Shown here piece by piece: positions 43,739 to 52,777 of a DNA stretch of 64,000 nt. Source of the stretch: Yunchengibacter salinarum (lineage in GTDB: Bacteria > Pseudomonadota > Alphaproteobacteria > Sphingomonadales > Kordiimonadaceae); the NCBI RefSeq assembly GCF_037658235.1, contig NZ_JBBJLN010000004.1, forward strand, positions 62,001 to 126,000, read 5' to 3'. Made by a program: the position numbers and the translations under genes. The notes under the pieces are model-generated. The model was given only the letters and a program-made list of their open reading frames with translations, had not been told where the DNA came from and did no database searches. How positions within the stretch are numbered: position 1 is the first letter of the stretch; the number at the start of each line of letters is the position of its first letter.

Positions 43739-44797
43739 ATGGATGTTGACCTTTTCAATTTCGACCTGCCGGAAGACCGCATCGCTCTGCGCCCCGCCCG
43801 CCCGCGGGACAGCGCAGCCATGCTGATCGTGCGCCCGCGGGAGCCCCTGGGCGATGGCGGCCTGCTGGATGCGGGCGTGCTGGACCTGCCGAACCAATTG
43901 CAAGCGGGCGATTGCCTTGTCTTCAACGACACCCGCGTCATACCGGGCCGCCTGAAGGGCAGGCGCGGCGCGGCACGCATGGAAATCACGCTGCACAAAC
44001 GGGAAAGCCCCACCCGGTGGCGGGTTTTTGCCCGCCCGGCAAAAAAGGCGCGGCCCGGTGACCGGCTCGATTTCGATGGTCTGTCGGCGGAAGTTCTGGA
44101 AGCGGGCGAGGCCGGAGAACGGCTGATCCGCTTTCTGGTGGACGAGGCGGACATGGGCCGGGCACTGGAACAGTTCGGTGCCATGCCGCTACCCCCCTAT
44201 ATCGCGGCCCAGCGGCCCGAAGACGCTCAGGACCGGGAAGACTATCAGACCCTGTTCGCCGCCCGCGACGGCGCCGTTGCCGCCCCCACCGCGGGCCTGC
44301 ACTTCACGCCCCGGCTGATGGATCGGATCGCCGCGCGCGGGCTGGATGTGGCCCGGTTGACCCTGCATGTGGGCGCTGGCACCTTTTTGCCGGTCAAGGC
44401 GTCGGATACACAAGATCATCATATGCACGCGGAATGGGGGGAGGTTACCCCCGAAACCGCCGCGCATCTGAATGCGGTGCGGGCGCGGGGCGGGCGGATC
44501 GTCGCCGTGGGCACCACATCCCTGCGCCTGCTGGAAACGGCGGCGGACGCGGCGGGCACCATCCATCCCTTCAAGGGGGATACGGATATCTTCATCACGC
44601 CGGGTTATCGTTTCCGCGGCATTGACGCGCTGATGACCAATTTTCACCTGCCCAAATCCACTCTGTTCATGCTGGTGAGCGCCTTTTCCGGGCTGGATCG
44701 GATGCGTGCGGCCTATGATCATGCGGTGGCCATGGGGTACCGGTTCTACAGTTACGGCGATGCCTGCCTGCTGTTTCCACAGGAAGGCGCCACATGA
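43739..44797 (+). CDS. queA: tRNA preQ1(34) S-adenosylmethionine ribosyltransferase-isomerase
   Basis: QueA transfers and isomerises the ribose of S-adenosylmethionine onto preQ1 in tRNA to make epoxyqueuosine. Recognisable segments are FDLPEDRIALRPARPRD, the NDTRVIPGRLKG strand, PLPPYIA, TAGLHFTP and MTNFHLPKSTLFMLVSAFSG. The 352 residues are normal. Its stop overlaps tgt by four bases. Confidence 0.96.
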   Translation: MDVDLFNFDLPEDRIALRPARPRDSAAMLIVRPREPLGDGGLLDAGVLDLPNQLQAGDCLVFNDTRVIPGRLKGRRGAARMEITLHKRESPTRWRVFARPAKKARPGDRLDFDGLSAEVLEAGEAGERLIRFLVDEADMGRALEQFGAMPLPPYIAAQRPEDAQDREDYQTLFAARDGAVAAPTAGLHFTPRLMDRIAARGLDVARLTLHVGAGTFLPVKASDTQDHHMHAEWGEVTPETAAHLNAVRARGGRIVAVGTTSLRLLETAADAAGTIHPFKGDTDIFITPGYRFRGIDALMTNFHLPKSTLFMLVSAFSGLDRMRAAYDHAVAMGYRFYSYGDACLLFPQEGAT

Positions 44798-45969
44798 CAT
44801 CACCGTCCGCCCGTTTCCGCTTCGATATTCATGAGACCGACGGCGCCGCCCGGCGTGGCCGGATCACCATGGCGCGCGGCACCATAGAGACACCGGCCTT
44901 CATGCCCGTGGGCACGGCAGGCACGGTCAAGGGAATGTTGCCGGAAAATGTGCGGGAAACCGGCGCGGATATCCTGTTGGGCAACACTTATCACCTGATG
45001 CTGCGCCCCGGCGCGGATCGCGTGGAACGGCTCGGCGGCCTGCACCGTTTCATGAACTGGCCCCGGCCAATCCTGACGGATTCCGGGGGGTTTCAGGTGA
45101 TGTCGCTGTCAGAGCTGCGCAAGATGACGGAGGAGGGCGTTACCTTCAAATCCCATGTGGACGGGCGCCGGATTCTGATGACGCCGGAAAGCTCCATGGC
45201 GATACAGCGCAAGCTTGGCAGCGATATCGTCATGGCTTTCGACGAATGCACCCCATATCCGGCGAGCGAGGACACCGCCCGGCAGTCCATGGAGCTGTCC
45301 ATGCGCTGGGCGGCCCGCTCCCGCGCGGGCTTTGACGCGGGGGATGAGCACACCGCCCGCTCGGCGCTGTTCGGCATTGTGCAGGGCAGCGTGTATGAGG
45401 ATCTGCGCGCCCGGTCCATCGATGCGCTCACCGATATCGGCTTTGACGGCCTGGCCGTGGGCGGTCTGGCCGTGGGGGAGGGGCAGGACGAGATGTTCCG
45501 CGTGCTGGACTTCACCATGCCCCGTATGCCGGCCAGCAGCCCCCGCTATCTGATGGGGGTTGGCAAGCCGCCCGACATTATCGGTGCCGTGGAGCGTGGA
45601 ATCGATATGTTCGATTGTGTCATGCCCACCCGATCCGGGCGAACCGGGCAGGCGTTCACGCGCCACGGCCCGATCAATATGAAAAACGCCCGGCACAAGG
45701 ATGATGACCGCCCCATCGATGCCGCCTGCTCCTGCCCGGCGTGCAGCGATTATGGCCGGGCCTATGTGCACCATCTGATCCGCAGCGGCGAAATGCTGGG
45801 GGCCATCCTGCTCACCTGGCACAATCTGCGCTTCTATCAGGACCTGATGGCGGACCTGCGCGCCGCCATTGCTGATAGCCGCCTGACACGCTTTGCCGAA
45901 GACTGGCGCGCCACCTATGCCCTCGGCGATATCGACGCCCGCCCCACCTTTCAGGACTCCCCCGGCTGA
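44794..45969 (+). CDS. tgt: Queuine tRNA-guanine transglycosylase
   Basis: Tgt exchanges guanine-34 for preQ1 in tRNAs with GUN anticodons. The protein has PVGTAGTVKGMLPENV, the LTDSGGFQVMSL region with the first catalytic Asp, the nucleophile region FDCVMPTRSGRTGQAFTR, and the zinc motif CSCPAC followed by the His of AYVHHLI. The length of 391 residues is slightly longer than E. coli Tgt. Translationally coupled to queA. Confidence 0.97.
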   Translation: MTSPSARFRFDIHETDGAARRGRITMARGTIETPAFMPVGTAGTVKGMLPENVRETGADILLGNTYHLMLRPGADRVERLGGLHRFMNWPRPILTDSGGFQVMSLSELRKMTEEGVTFKSHVDGRRILMTPESSMAIQRKLGSDIVMAFDECTPYPASEDTARQSMELSMRWAARSRAGFDAGDEHTARSALFGIVQGSVYEDLRARSIDALTDIGFDGLAVGGLAVGEGQDEMFRVLDFTMPRMPASSPRYLMGVGKPPDIIGAVERGIDMFDCVMPTRSGRTGQAFTRHGPINMKNARHKDDDRPIDAACSCPACSDYGRAYVHHLIRSGEMLGAILLTWHNLRFYQDLMADLRAAIADSRLTRFAEDWRATYALGDIDARPTFQDSPG

Positions 45970-46043
45970 CCCCGTTTCCCGCCCCGCCGGGTTGCCCATT
46001 CGGCGGCGGGATAAAAAACCTGAAAAAAGGGGATATTACGGGC

Positions 46044-46072
46044 TTGACCACAGGGGGCGATGTTTCTATGTT
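46044..46072 (+). promoter_or_regulatory. Predicted promoter of tRNA-Lys
   Basis: TTGACC at 46044-46049 and TATGTT at 46067-46072 are separated by 17 bp, 19 bp before the tRNA. It is one of the clearest promoters in the window. Confidence 0.65.
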
Positions 46073-46091
46073 CCGCCGCGTCGCCAAGGAC

Positions 46092-46167
46092 GGGCCCGTA
46101 GCTCAGCTGGTAGAGCAACTGACTTTTAATCAGTAGGTCACAGGTTCGAACCCTGTCGGGCTCACCA
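46092..46167 (+). tRNA. tRNA-Lys, anticodon TTT
   Basis: The 76-nt tRNA has acceptor GGGCCCG/CGGGCTC (one G-T pair), discriminator A and an encoded CCA. The anticodon arm CTGAC/ATCAG-type stem holds anticodon TTT, reading AAA and AAG. The D and T arms are standard. Confidence 0.96.
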
Positions 46168-46175
46168 ATCACATC

Positions 46176-46208
46176 AAGGGCTTAGCCATTTCAGGCTAAG
46201 CCCTTTTT
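46176..46208 (+). terminator. Rho-independent terminator of tRNA-Lys
   Basis: AAGGGCTTAGCC and GGCTAAGCCCTT form a 12-bp stem around ATTTCA followed by a T run, eight bases after the tRNA. Confidence 0.9.
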
Positions 46209-46307
46209 GTATGCACGGAAGCAATACAGAAGCAGGAGAGATCGGGGGCGCTGCGGATCTGAATATCGGCGGCGTGAATGAGAGCGCACCCGGAACGGCT
46301 CTGACCC

Positions 46308-46709
46308 TCAAGCGGGTAGGGCGCGGTTCAGGCGTTTTTCCAGTACGTCGTCATCCACGGGTTTGACCAGATACCCTTGTGCGCCCGCTTGTTTGGCTTT
46401 CAGGACATTGTGCTGATCGGCGCTGCTGGTCATGAAAATGATCGGGGTGTTGGCGCGTCTTGGCTCGAAACGTCGCCCAACCGCCCGGCGCAGGCTGGTG
46501 CAGAAATCGAAGCCGCCCATGGGTTGCATCCGTATGTCGCACAGGATCAGATCATAGGGGCGCTGATCCAGACAGCGCAGGGCTTCGGAGCCGTCGCCTG
46601 CCACATCGATGCGCCCCACATTCAGCTTTGACAACTGCTGACTGATCACCTTCTGGGTCGTGGGATCGTCTTCCACCACCAGAATAACCGATTTCTTGAA
46701 GCGATCCAT
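46308..46709 (-). CDS. Single-domain CheY-like response regulator
   Basis: The 133-residue protein is a receiver domain only: acidic pair Glu13-Asp14 in VVEDDPT, phosphoacceptor Asp58 in LILCDIRM, the switch Thr/Ser in IFMTSSAD and Lys in YLVKPVD. It has no output domain. It stands alone without a histidine kinase or chemotaxis gene nearby, so its kinase and target are unknown. The ATG at 46709 follows GAGGGGGGAC; a longer frame to 46751 lacks a ribosome-binding site. Confidence 0.88.
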   Translation of the reverse strand: MDRFKKSVILVVEDDPTTQKVISQQLSKLNVGRIDVAGDGSEALRCLDQRPYDLILCDIRMQPMGGFDFCTSLRRAVGRRFEPRRANTPIIFMTSSADQHNVLKAKQAGAQGYLVKPVDDDVLEKRLNRALPA

Positions 46710-46852
46710 GATGTCCCCCCTCATCTGTTCCGCATCCCTGTTCCCGATCATGACTGCAAACGGGACAAATCACAACATGACGGGTGACGGACAACGCAGC
46801 GCTTGCTAATGGTCAATGGTGGCGCACCTGCGCGACAAAGGGGGGAGAAATC

Positions 46853-47590
46853 ATGGATTTGGCCGCACTGTTCCTGCAACCGGAAAATCTGGCCGCTTTG
46901 GCGAGCCTTATCGTGATGGAAGTGGTTCTGGGCATCGACAATCTGATGTTCGTCAGCATTCTGGCCGCACGCCTGCCAGAGCACCAGCAACAAAAGGCGC
47001 GGCTACTGGGTGTCGGCTTGGCCTTTGTCTTTCGCATCCTTCTGTTGTTCAGTCTGGCCTTTTTGATCGGCCTGACCGAGCCGGTCATCACGGTATTCGG
47101 CCAACCCTTTTCCTGGCGCAATCTGATCATGCTGGGGGGCGGCCTGTTCCTGATCTGGAAGGCCACCAGCGAAATGCACGAACATCTCGACCCGCTGGGC
47201 GAGAAGCCCGGCACCGGGGGCGCCACGGCGGCCTTTGGTATGGTGGTGGCGCAGGTGGTCGTGCTCGATCTGGTATTTTCCATCGACAGCATCCTCACCG
47301 CGATCGGCATGACGCTGCATCTGCCCATCATGGTGCTGGCGATCTTTGTCAGTCTTGTAGTTATGCTGCTGGCGGCCCGGCCCCTGGGTGATTTCGTAAC
47401 ACAGAATCCCACCGTGATCATGCTGGCGCTGGGCTTTCTGCTGGTGATCGGCATGACCCTGCTGGCGGAAGGGTTCGGCGCCCACATTCCCAAGGGTTAT
47501 ATCTATGCCGCCATTGCCTTTTCCGCCTTCGTGGAGGCCTTGAACACCATTCGCCGTCGCCGCCTGGACCGAAAGCGGAAAAACGCGTAA
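46853..47590 (+). CDS. TerC family membrane protein
   Basis: The 245-residue polytopic protein has the TerC signature MEVVLGIDNLMFVSIL at the N-terminus and the repeated VVLDLVFSIDSILTAIGM in the middle, each with the acidic residue implicated in metal export. TerC proteins have been linked to manganese export and to metal loading of exported proteins. A GGGGGGAG ribosome-binding site precedes the ATG. The C-terminal tail is very basic. Confidence 0.88.
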   Translation: MDLAALFLQPENLAALASLIVMEVVLGIDNLMFVSILAARLPEHQQQKARLLGVGLAFVFRILLLFSLAFLIGLTEPVITVFGQPFSWRNLIMLGGGLFLIWKATSEMHEHLDPLGEKPGTGGATAAFGMVVAQVVVLDLVFSIDSILTAIGMTLHLPIMVLAIFVSLVVMLLAARPLGDFVTQNPTVIMLALGFLLVIGMTLLAEGFGAHIPKGYIYAAIAFSAFVEALNTIRRRRLDRKRKNA

Positions 47591-47663
47591 GGCGGCGGCT
47601 TGCGTTTGCCTGCGGCGGGTGCCAAAACAGGGGTTCAGGTGCGCACTGACAAGGGAGTCTTCG

Positions 47664-48734
47664 GTGATCCGATTCATCAAAAATGCGGTTTATATGTCTG
47701 GTATAGCGGTTTTTTTCGCACAAGTTGCGTGGGCCGACAAGACAACGGCTGACGAAAATGCCGATGCCGGGGAAGACGCGCGATTCCAGTCTTTCGTGGC
47801 GGATGTCCGGCGGGAGGCCGAGGACCGCGGAATCAAGCCGGAAACCCTGAACAGCGCCTTTGAAAATGTCACCCTGCTGCGGCGGGTCATTTCGCGGGAC
47901 CGCAATCAGCCGGAAGTGAAGCAGACCTATGCCCGCTATCTGAGCCTTCGGGTGTCGGACTGGCGAAAGACCAAGGGCCGGGAAATGATGGCCGAGGAGG
48001 CGGAGACGCTGAAACAGGCTGGTGCCCGTTTCGGGGTCCAGCCCCGGTTTATTTCGGCCATCTGGGGGATCGAAACCAATTATGGCACCGTGGATCTCAG
48101 CATCGACGTGTTCGACGCGGTCACCACGCTGGCCTTTGATCGCCGCCGCGCGAAGCGCTTCAGGAAGGAGCTTTTCGCCGCGCTTGAAATTCTCGACCGC
48201 GATCTTGCCCCGCGCGATCTGATGCGCAGCAGTTGGGCCGGCGCCATGGGTCAACCGCAGTTCATGCCGCAGAATTATCTGCGCCTCGCGGTGGATCAGA
48301 ACGAAGACGGCGTGCGCGACATCTGGCACACGCGGGCGGATGTATTCGCCTCCATCGCCAACTATCTCAAAAGCTGGGGCTGGCGCGACGATCAGACATG
48401 GGGCCGGGTGGTCACACTGCCTGAAGGCGGCGAAACGCGGCTGGACGCCCCCCAGTCCGACGGGATCGAGCCGGATCGGGTCTGCAAGCCTTTTAAAAGC
48501 ATTGGCGCCTGGCGGAACCTTCAGAAATGGCAGGAACTGGGGGTCCGCCGGGCCAATGGGGATGACCTGCCCGCCCGCTCCCTGCCCGCGGCGCTGATCA
48601 TGGGCGACCGGGGCGACGGAAAAGGCTATATTGTCTATCGCAACTTCTGTTCATTGCTGCGCTATAATCCATCCTTCAAATATGCGTTGGCGGTCGGTCT
48701 TCTTTCCGACGCAATCGCAGGCCAGGACGGATAG
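47664..48734 (+). CDS. MltB-type lytic murein transglycosylase
   Basis: The 356-residue protein cleaves peptidoglycan to 1,6-anhydromuropeptides. A signal peptide (to about residue 24) lacks a lipobox, so it is probably soluble in the periplasm. The catalytic Glu137 is in IWGIETNYG; further family marks are SSWAGAMGQPQFMP and ANYLKSWGWR. GTG 47664 is preferred after AAGGGAG; an upstream GTG at 47619 would disturb the signal peptide. It begins a block of cell-wall genes with rlpA and dacA. Confidence 0.88.
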   Translation: MIRFIKNAVYMSGIAVFFAQVAWADKTTADENADAGEDARFQSFVADVRREAEDRGIKPETLNSAFENVTLLRRVISRDRNQPEVKQTYARYLSLRVSDWRKTKGREMMAEEAETLKQAGARFGVQPRFISAIWGIETNYGTVDLSIDVFDAVTTLAFDRRRAKRFRKELFAALEILDRDLAPRDLMRSSWAGAMGQPQFMPQNYLRLAVDQNEDGVRDIWHTRADVFASIANYLKSWGWRDDQTWGRVVTLPEGGETRLDAPQSDGIEPDRVCKPFKSIGAWRNLQKWQELGVRRANGDDLPARSLPAALIMGDRGDGKGYIVYRNFCSLLRYNPSFKYALAVGLLSDAIAGQDG

Positions 48735-48759
48735 AAAACAGGCTTGGAGGCTTGGTGGG

Positions 48760-49554
48760 ATGAAAACAACGCTTCTGATGGTTCTGGCGCTTGCCCTTGG
48801 CGCATGCAGCCTGCCATTCGGCGGCGGCAATGACCGGGTGGAAACGGTTCATGGTGGCGGGGTTCTGCCCCGCGGGGAGAATGGCGGGGAACGCAAGATC
48901 GGCAAGCCTTACAAGGTAGCCGGTCGCTGGTACACACCAAAGGAAGACCCCGGCTATGACCGCGTGGGCTATGCCAGTTGGTATGGGCGGAAATTCCACG
49001 GCAAGCGCACCGCCAATGGCGAAATCTACGACATGAATCAGCTCACGGCAGCCCACAAGACATTGCCGCTGCCCAGCTTTGTCAAGGTGACCAACCTTGA
49101 AAACGGGCGCTCCCTGATCTTGCGCGTCAATGATCGCGGGCCTTTCGTTGGCGATCGGATTATCGACATTTCGCGCCGGGGGGCGCAGCTTCTGGGGTTT
49201 GAGAAACAGGGTGTGACCAAAGTGCGCGTGCAGATCGCGGACCCCGACGGCGGCATCCGCAACAAGCCCCGCATTGCCCGCCAACAGGTGGAGCCACGTG
49301 CCGTGGACACGGCGGAGGCGACCTTCGTGCAGGTTGGGGCATTCGCCGATCAGGCCAATGCCCGCGCCCGTGTGCAGGCGCTGGCCAGACAGGGCATCAA
49401 GGCCAGTGTTCAGCGGGCGAAGACCGCGCGTGGCCTGTTCTACCGGGTTCGCCTTGGCCCGTTTGCACGCCGCAATCAGGCCGAAGACATGCTTGACCGG
49501 GTCATGAACGGTGGTTTTTATGAGGCCCGCATTTTCACGGAGGCCTCCCGATGA
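48760..49554 (+). CDS. rlpA: Septal ring lytic transglycosylase RlpA-like lipoprotein with SPOR domain
   Basis: The 264-residue lipoprotein has Cys16 in the lipobox LGAC, a double-psi beta-barrel domain with GYASWYGRKFHGKRTANGE and the acidic residue in RVNDRGPFVGDRIIDIS, and a C-terminal SPOR domain (about residues 188-264) that binds denuded glycan at the septum. RlpA cleaves stemless glycan strands in Pseudomonas. A short GGCCTCC/GGAGGGCC hairpin with a T run overlaps the stop and may reduce read-through into dacA. Confidence 0.9.
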   Translation: MKTTLLMVLALALGACSLPFGGGNDRVETVHGGGVLPRGENGGERKIGKPYKVAGRWYTPKEDPGYDRVGYASWYGRKFHGKRTANGEIYDMNQLTAAHKTLPLPSFVKVTNLENGRSLILRVNDRGPFVGDRIIDISRRGAQLLGFEKQGVTKVRVQIADPDGGIRNKPRIARQQVEPRAVDTAEATFVQVGAFADQANARARVQALARQGIKASVQRAKTARGLFYRVRLGPFARRNQAEDMLDRVMNGGFYEARIFTEASR

Positions 49555-49616
49555 GGAGGGCCTTTTCCCCACGTCATCCCACACATCGGGATGATCAGCT
49601 TTTTCAGGATCGCACA

Positions 49617-50834
49617 ATGCTTTATTCGCGCATTTCGGCCTTTTTGTCCCGGTTTTCACGCATCGCCGCGCTGCTCGGCGCCCTGGCGCTGGTATTTTTC
49701 GCCGATATCCGCCCTGCGGCCGCGCAAGTGCTGCGCACACCAGCCGAACACGCCATCATGATCGAAGCGGATACGGGCGCCGTTCTGTTTGAAAAAGCGG
49801 CGGGGGAGACACTCCAACCCGCTTCCATGACCAAGCTGATGACCACCTATCTGGCATTCGAGGCGGTGAAGGATGGCGTGATCTCCCTGCAGGATCAGGT
49901 CACCGTATCCGATGAAGCCTGGCGCAACTGGAACAATCGCGGTTCCACCATGTTTCTGCGGGCAGGGGATACGGTCACGGTGGAAGACCTGCTGAAAGGC
50001 ATTATCGTGCTTTCGGGCAATGATGCCTGCGTGGTGCTGGCGGAATATCTGGCCGGGTCGCACAGTGCTTTTGTGGAATGGATGAATGCCAAGGCCGACC
50101 AGTTAGCCATGGATGACAGCCATTTCGAGAACGCCAATGGCTGGCCGGCCGAGGGCCATGTGATGACGGCGCGGGATCTGGCCACCCTGTCCCTGCGGCT
50201 GATCAATGATTTCCCGGACCTGTATCCCATGTTCGCCCAGCGGGAATATGTCTATAAAAACTTCACCTCCAACCGCTACAACCGCAATCCGCTGCTGGGC
50301 AACCTGGCAGGCGCCGATGGCTTGAAAACGGGCCACACGGAAGCCTCCGGCTATGGCCTTGCCGGTTCGGCCCAGCGGGATGGGCGGCGTCTCATTCTGG
50401 TCGTCAGCGGGCTGGACAGCACAGCCGCGCGGATGCGCGAAAGCCGCCGCCTGCTGCAATATGGCTTCCGCAATTTCAAGCATTATCCCCTGTTGCGCGG
50501 CGGGGAAACCGTGGACTATGCGGAAGTCTGGCTGGGTGACAATCCCACCGTGCCGCTGATGCTGGAAGAGGACCTGGCCCTGACAATGTCTCACGCCCAG
50601 CGCGCCCAGATGGAAGTTTCCGTGGCCTATGACAATCCGCTGCCAGCGCCAGTGCGGCAGGGGGACCGGGTCGGCACACTGACCGTTACCATGCCGGGGC
50701 GAGACCCCATCGAGCGCCCCTTGCTGGCCGGGGAAAGCATTGAAGAGATCAGCGGCTTCGCGCGGATCGGCGCGGCGATCGAATATTATCTTTTCGGGTC
50801 GGCCGGTCAGGCACCCGGCGAAGGAACGCCTTGA
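49617..50834 (+). CDS. dacA: D-alanyl-D-alanine carboxypeptidase (PBP5/6 type)
   Basis: DacA trims the terminal D-Ala from peptidoglycan stem peptides. The signal peptide ends near AAAQ. The three penicillin-binding motifs are SMTK with Ser70 and Lys73, SGN at 133-135, and KTG at 237-239. A C-terminal PBP5 beta-domain and a helix with hydrophobic face follow. The start is ATG 49617 after AGGA; an ATG at 49551 overlapping the rlpA stop is possible. The last base overlaps tmk. Confidence 0.93.
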   Translation: MLYSRISAFLSRFSRIAALLGALALVFFADIRPAAAQVLRTPAEHAIMIEADTGAVLFEKAAGETLQPASMTKLMTTYLAFEAVKDGVISLQDQVTVSDEAWRNWNNRGSTMFLRAGDTVTVEDLLKGIIVLSGNDACVVLAEYLAGSHSAFVEWMNAKADQLAMDDSHFENANGWPAEGHVMTARDLATLSLRLINDFPDLYPMFAQREYVYKNFTSNRYNRNPLLGNLAGADGLKTGHTEASGYGLAGSAQRDGRRLILVVSGLDSTAARMRESRRLLQYGFRNFKHYPLLRGGETVDYAEVWLGDNPTVPLMLEEDLALTMSHAQRAQMEVSVAYDNPLPAPVRQGDRVGTLTVTMPGRDPIERPLLAGESIEEISGFARIGAAIEYYLFGSAGQAPGEGTP

Positions 50835-51559
50835 TGCGACAGACGGACGGCGTTCCCGGCACGGGCCTGTTCATCACGCTGGAAGGCGGGGAAGGGGCGG
50901 GCAAGACCACCCAGCGTCACTTTCTCGGCGCCGCGCTGAAGGCGGTGGGGCTGGACACGCTGGTCACCCGTGAGCCGGGCGGCAACCCCCAGGCTGAAGC
51001 GCTGCGCGCCATGCTCCTCACCGGGGACGTGGACCGCTGGACGCCCATGACCGAGGCTCTGTTGATGACCGCCGCCCGAACCGAGCATGTGGTGCGCACG
51101 ATCAAGCCCGCGCTTCAGGCGGGGCGCTGTGTGTTGTGCGACCGGTTTTCCGATTCCACCATCGCCTATCAGGGCGCGGGGCACGGGCTTGGCATGGGGG
51201 CCATGCGCTCCTTGCAGGAAACCGCGTTCGGTCGTTTTCGCCCGGACCTGACCCTGATCCTCGACCTGCCTGTAAAAACCGGCCTCACCCGCGCGCGCAG
51301 CCGGGAAACGGCCCGGTCGGACGCGGAAGACAGGTTTGAAAACATGGATGTGGCCTTTCATGAACGGCTGCGCGCCGCCTTTCTGGAAATTGCCGACCTT
51401 GAGCCCGATCGCTGTGCCGTGATTTCCGCCGATGGCACACCGCAGGAAGTGTTCGACCGGCTTTGGGATGCCGTCGCCGATCGCCTGCCGGTGAGGGATC
51501 TGTTGCCCGAAGCCCGCGCCGAGGCACTGGCCGCCGGGCGGGAGCATGGCAATGGCTGA
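50834..51559 (+). CDS. tmk: Thymidylate kinase
   Basis: Tmk phosphorylates dTMP to dTDP. The P-loop is LEGGEGAGKTTQ, followed by the DRX-like TREPGG and the lid region DRFSDSTIAYQG. The length of 241 residues is normal with a slightly long C-terminus. It overlaps dacA by one base and holB by 14 bases, so the three are co-translated. Confidence 0.95.
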   Translation: MRQTDGVPGTGLFITLEGGEGAGKTTQRHFLGAALKAVGLDTLVTREPGGNPQAEALRAMLLTGDVDRWTPMTEALLMTAARTEHVVRTIKPALQAGRCVLCDRFSDSTIAYQGAGHGLGMGAMRSLQETAFGRFRPDLTLILDLPVKTGLTRARSRETARSDAEDRFENMDVAFHERLRAAFLEIADLEPDRCAVISADGTPQEVFDRLWDAVADRLPVRDLLPEARAEALAAGREHGNG

Positions 51560-52691
51560 TCCCGCAAGCCGCGAAACCGGGCAGGGCGACACCACCCCGC
51601 CCCCACCCAGAGAGAATGATCATCTGGCCGGGCACGAGACAGCCGAAGCCGCCATTGCCGAGGCTGTTTTTCGCGGTCAGATGCATCATGCCTGGCTGAT
51701 TCAGGGCCCCGGCGGCATCGGCAAGGCCACCTTTGCGTGGCGGGTGGCCAAATATCTGCACAGCCTTGACGGGCCGGAAAACAGTGCCGACGGGGGCCTG
51801 TTCGGAGACGATCTGCCCGCCAACCCGCCCGAACGCCTGAGCATTGACAGCCAGGATCCCAGGGTGCGCCGGGTGGCGAACGGGGCACACGGCGATGTGC
51901 GCGCCCTGAGCCCGGCCCCCATGAAATCGAATGCCAACCGGCTCAGCCGTGAAATCAAGGTGGAGCAGGTACGCGATCTGATCGGCTTTTTTCAGCAGAC
52001 CCGTTCGGAAAGCGCCTGGCGGGTGGCGATCATCGATGCTGCTGACAATTTGAATACCAGCGCATCCAACGCCTTGCTGAAACTTCTTGAAGAACCGCCT
52101 GAGCGGTCTGTTCTGCTGCTGGTGGCCCATAATCCGGGCCGGCTTCTGCCCACCATTCGCAGCCGGTGCCGGGCGCTCAGCCTCCGGCCATTGGCACCCG
52201 TGGCCATGCGGGACGTGCTACAGCATGTGCTGGGTGACCTCGCGGAAGAAACGGTGGAAAGGCTCGCCGCACTGAGCGACGGTGCGCCGGGCCGGGCCAT
52301 TCGCCTGCGCGCCGCTGGCGGGGAAGACCTGTATGCCAACATGCTGAGCCTGCTGGAAGGGTGCCCGCGACCTGACCGCGCCCGGTTGCACAAATTCGCC
52401 GAAAGCCTGGCATCCCCCAGCGCGGAAGAGCAGTTCGATATCTTCCGCACTTTGCTGGAAGGCTGGATGATGCGCCTGATCCGATATGCCAGTGGGGACG
52501 CCAAAAGCCCAATCCCCGGCGAAGAAGGACTGATGAGCCGCTATGCCAGCGCCGCAGGGGTTGCGGACTGGCTGACCCTGTGGGACAAACTGCGCCAGAA
52601 ACTGGACCAGGCAAAGGGCCTGAACATCGATCTGAAGCTGGCCATTCTGGCCGTGTTTCTGGAGATTGATGGCACGCTGTCCGGCGCCTGA
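51546..52691 (+). CDS. holB: DNA polymerase III subunit delta'
   Basis: Delta' is a stator of the clamp loader. The 381-residue AAA+ protein has QGPGGIGKATFAWRVA (a degenerate Walker A), the sensor-like IIDAADNLNTSASNALLKLLEEPP segment and IRSRCRALSLRPL. The N-terminal 30 residues are an extension rich in Pro and Asp. ATG 51552 is an alternative start. metG, expected next in many alphaproteobacteria, is missing; tatD follows. Confidence 0.92.
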   Translation: MAMADPASRETGQGDTTPPPPRENDHLAGHETAEAAIAEAVFRGQMHHAWLIQGPGGIGKATFAWRVAKYLHSLDGPENSADGGLFGDDLPANPPERLSIDSQDPRVRRVANGAHGDVRALSPAPMKSNANRLSREIKVEQVRDLIGFFQQTRSESAWRVAIIDAADNLNTSASNALLKLLEEPPERSVLLLVAHNPGRLLPTIRSRCRALSLRPLAPVAMRDVLQHVLGDLAEETVERLAALSDGAPGRAIRLRAAGGEDLYANMLSLLEGCPRPDRARLHKFAESLASPSAEEQFDIFRTLLEGWMMRLIRYASGDAKSPIPGEEGLMSRYASAAGVADWLTLWDKLRQKLDQAKGLNIDLKLAILAVFLEIDGTLSGA

Positions 52692-52777
52692 ACAAGCAAA
52701 AAAGCCGCTGCCTGACTTGCACGATCAGGGCCGAAACGGCGCGGCGCACGGCCATCATTACCGGAGAAACAGGGTTC

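Noticed and set aside
45983..46016. GC-rich inverted repeat after tgt as a terminator
   Set aside because: The stem is strong but neither strand has a T run after it.
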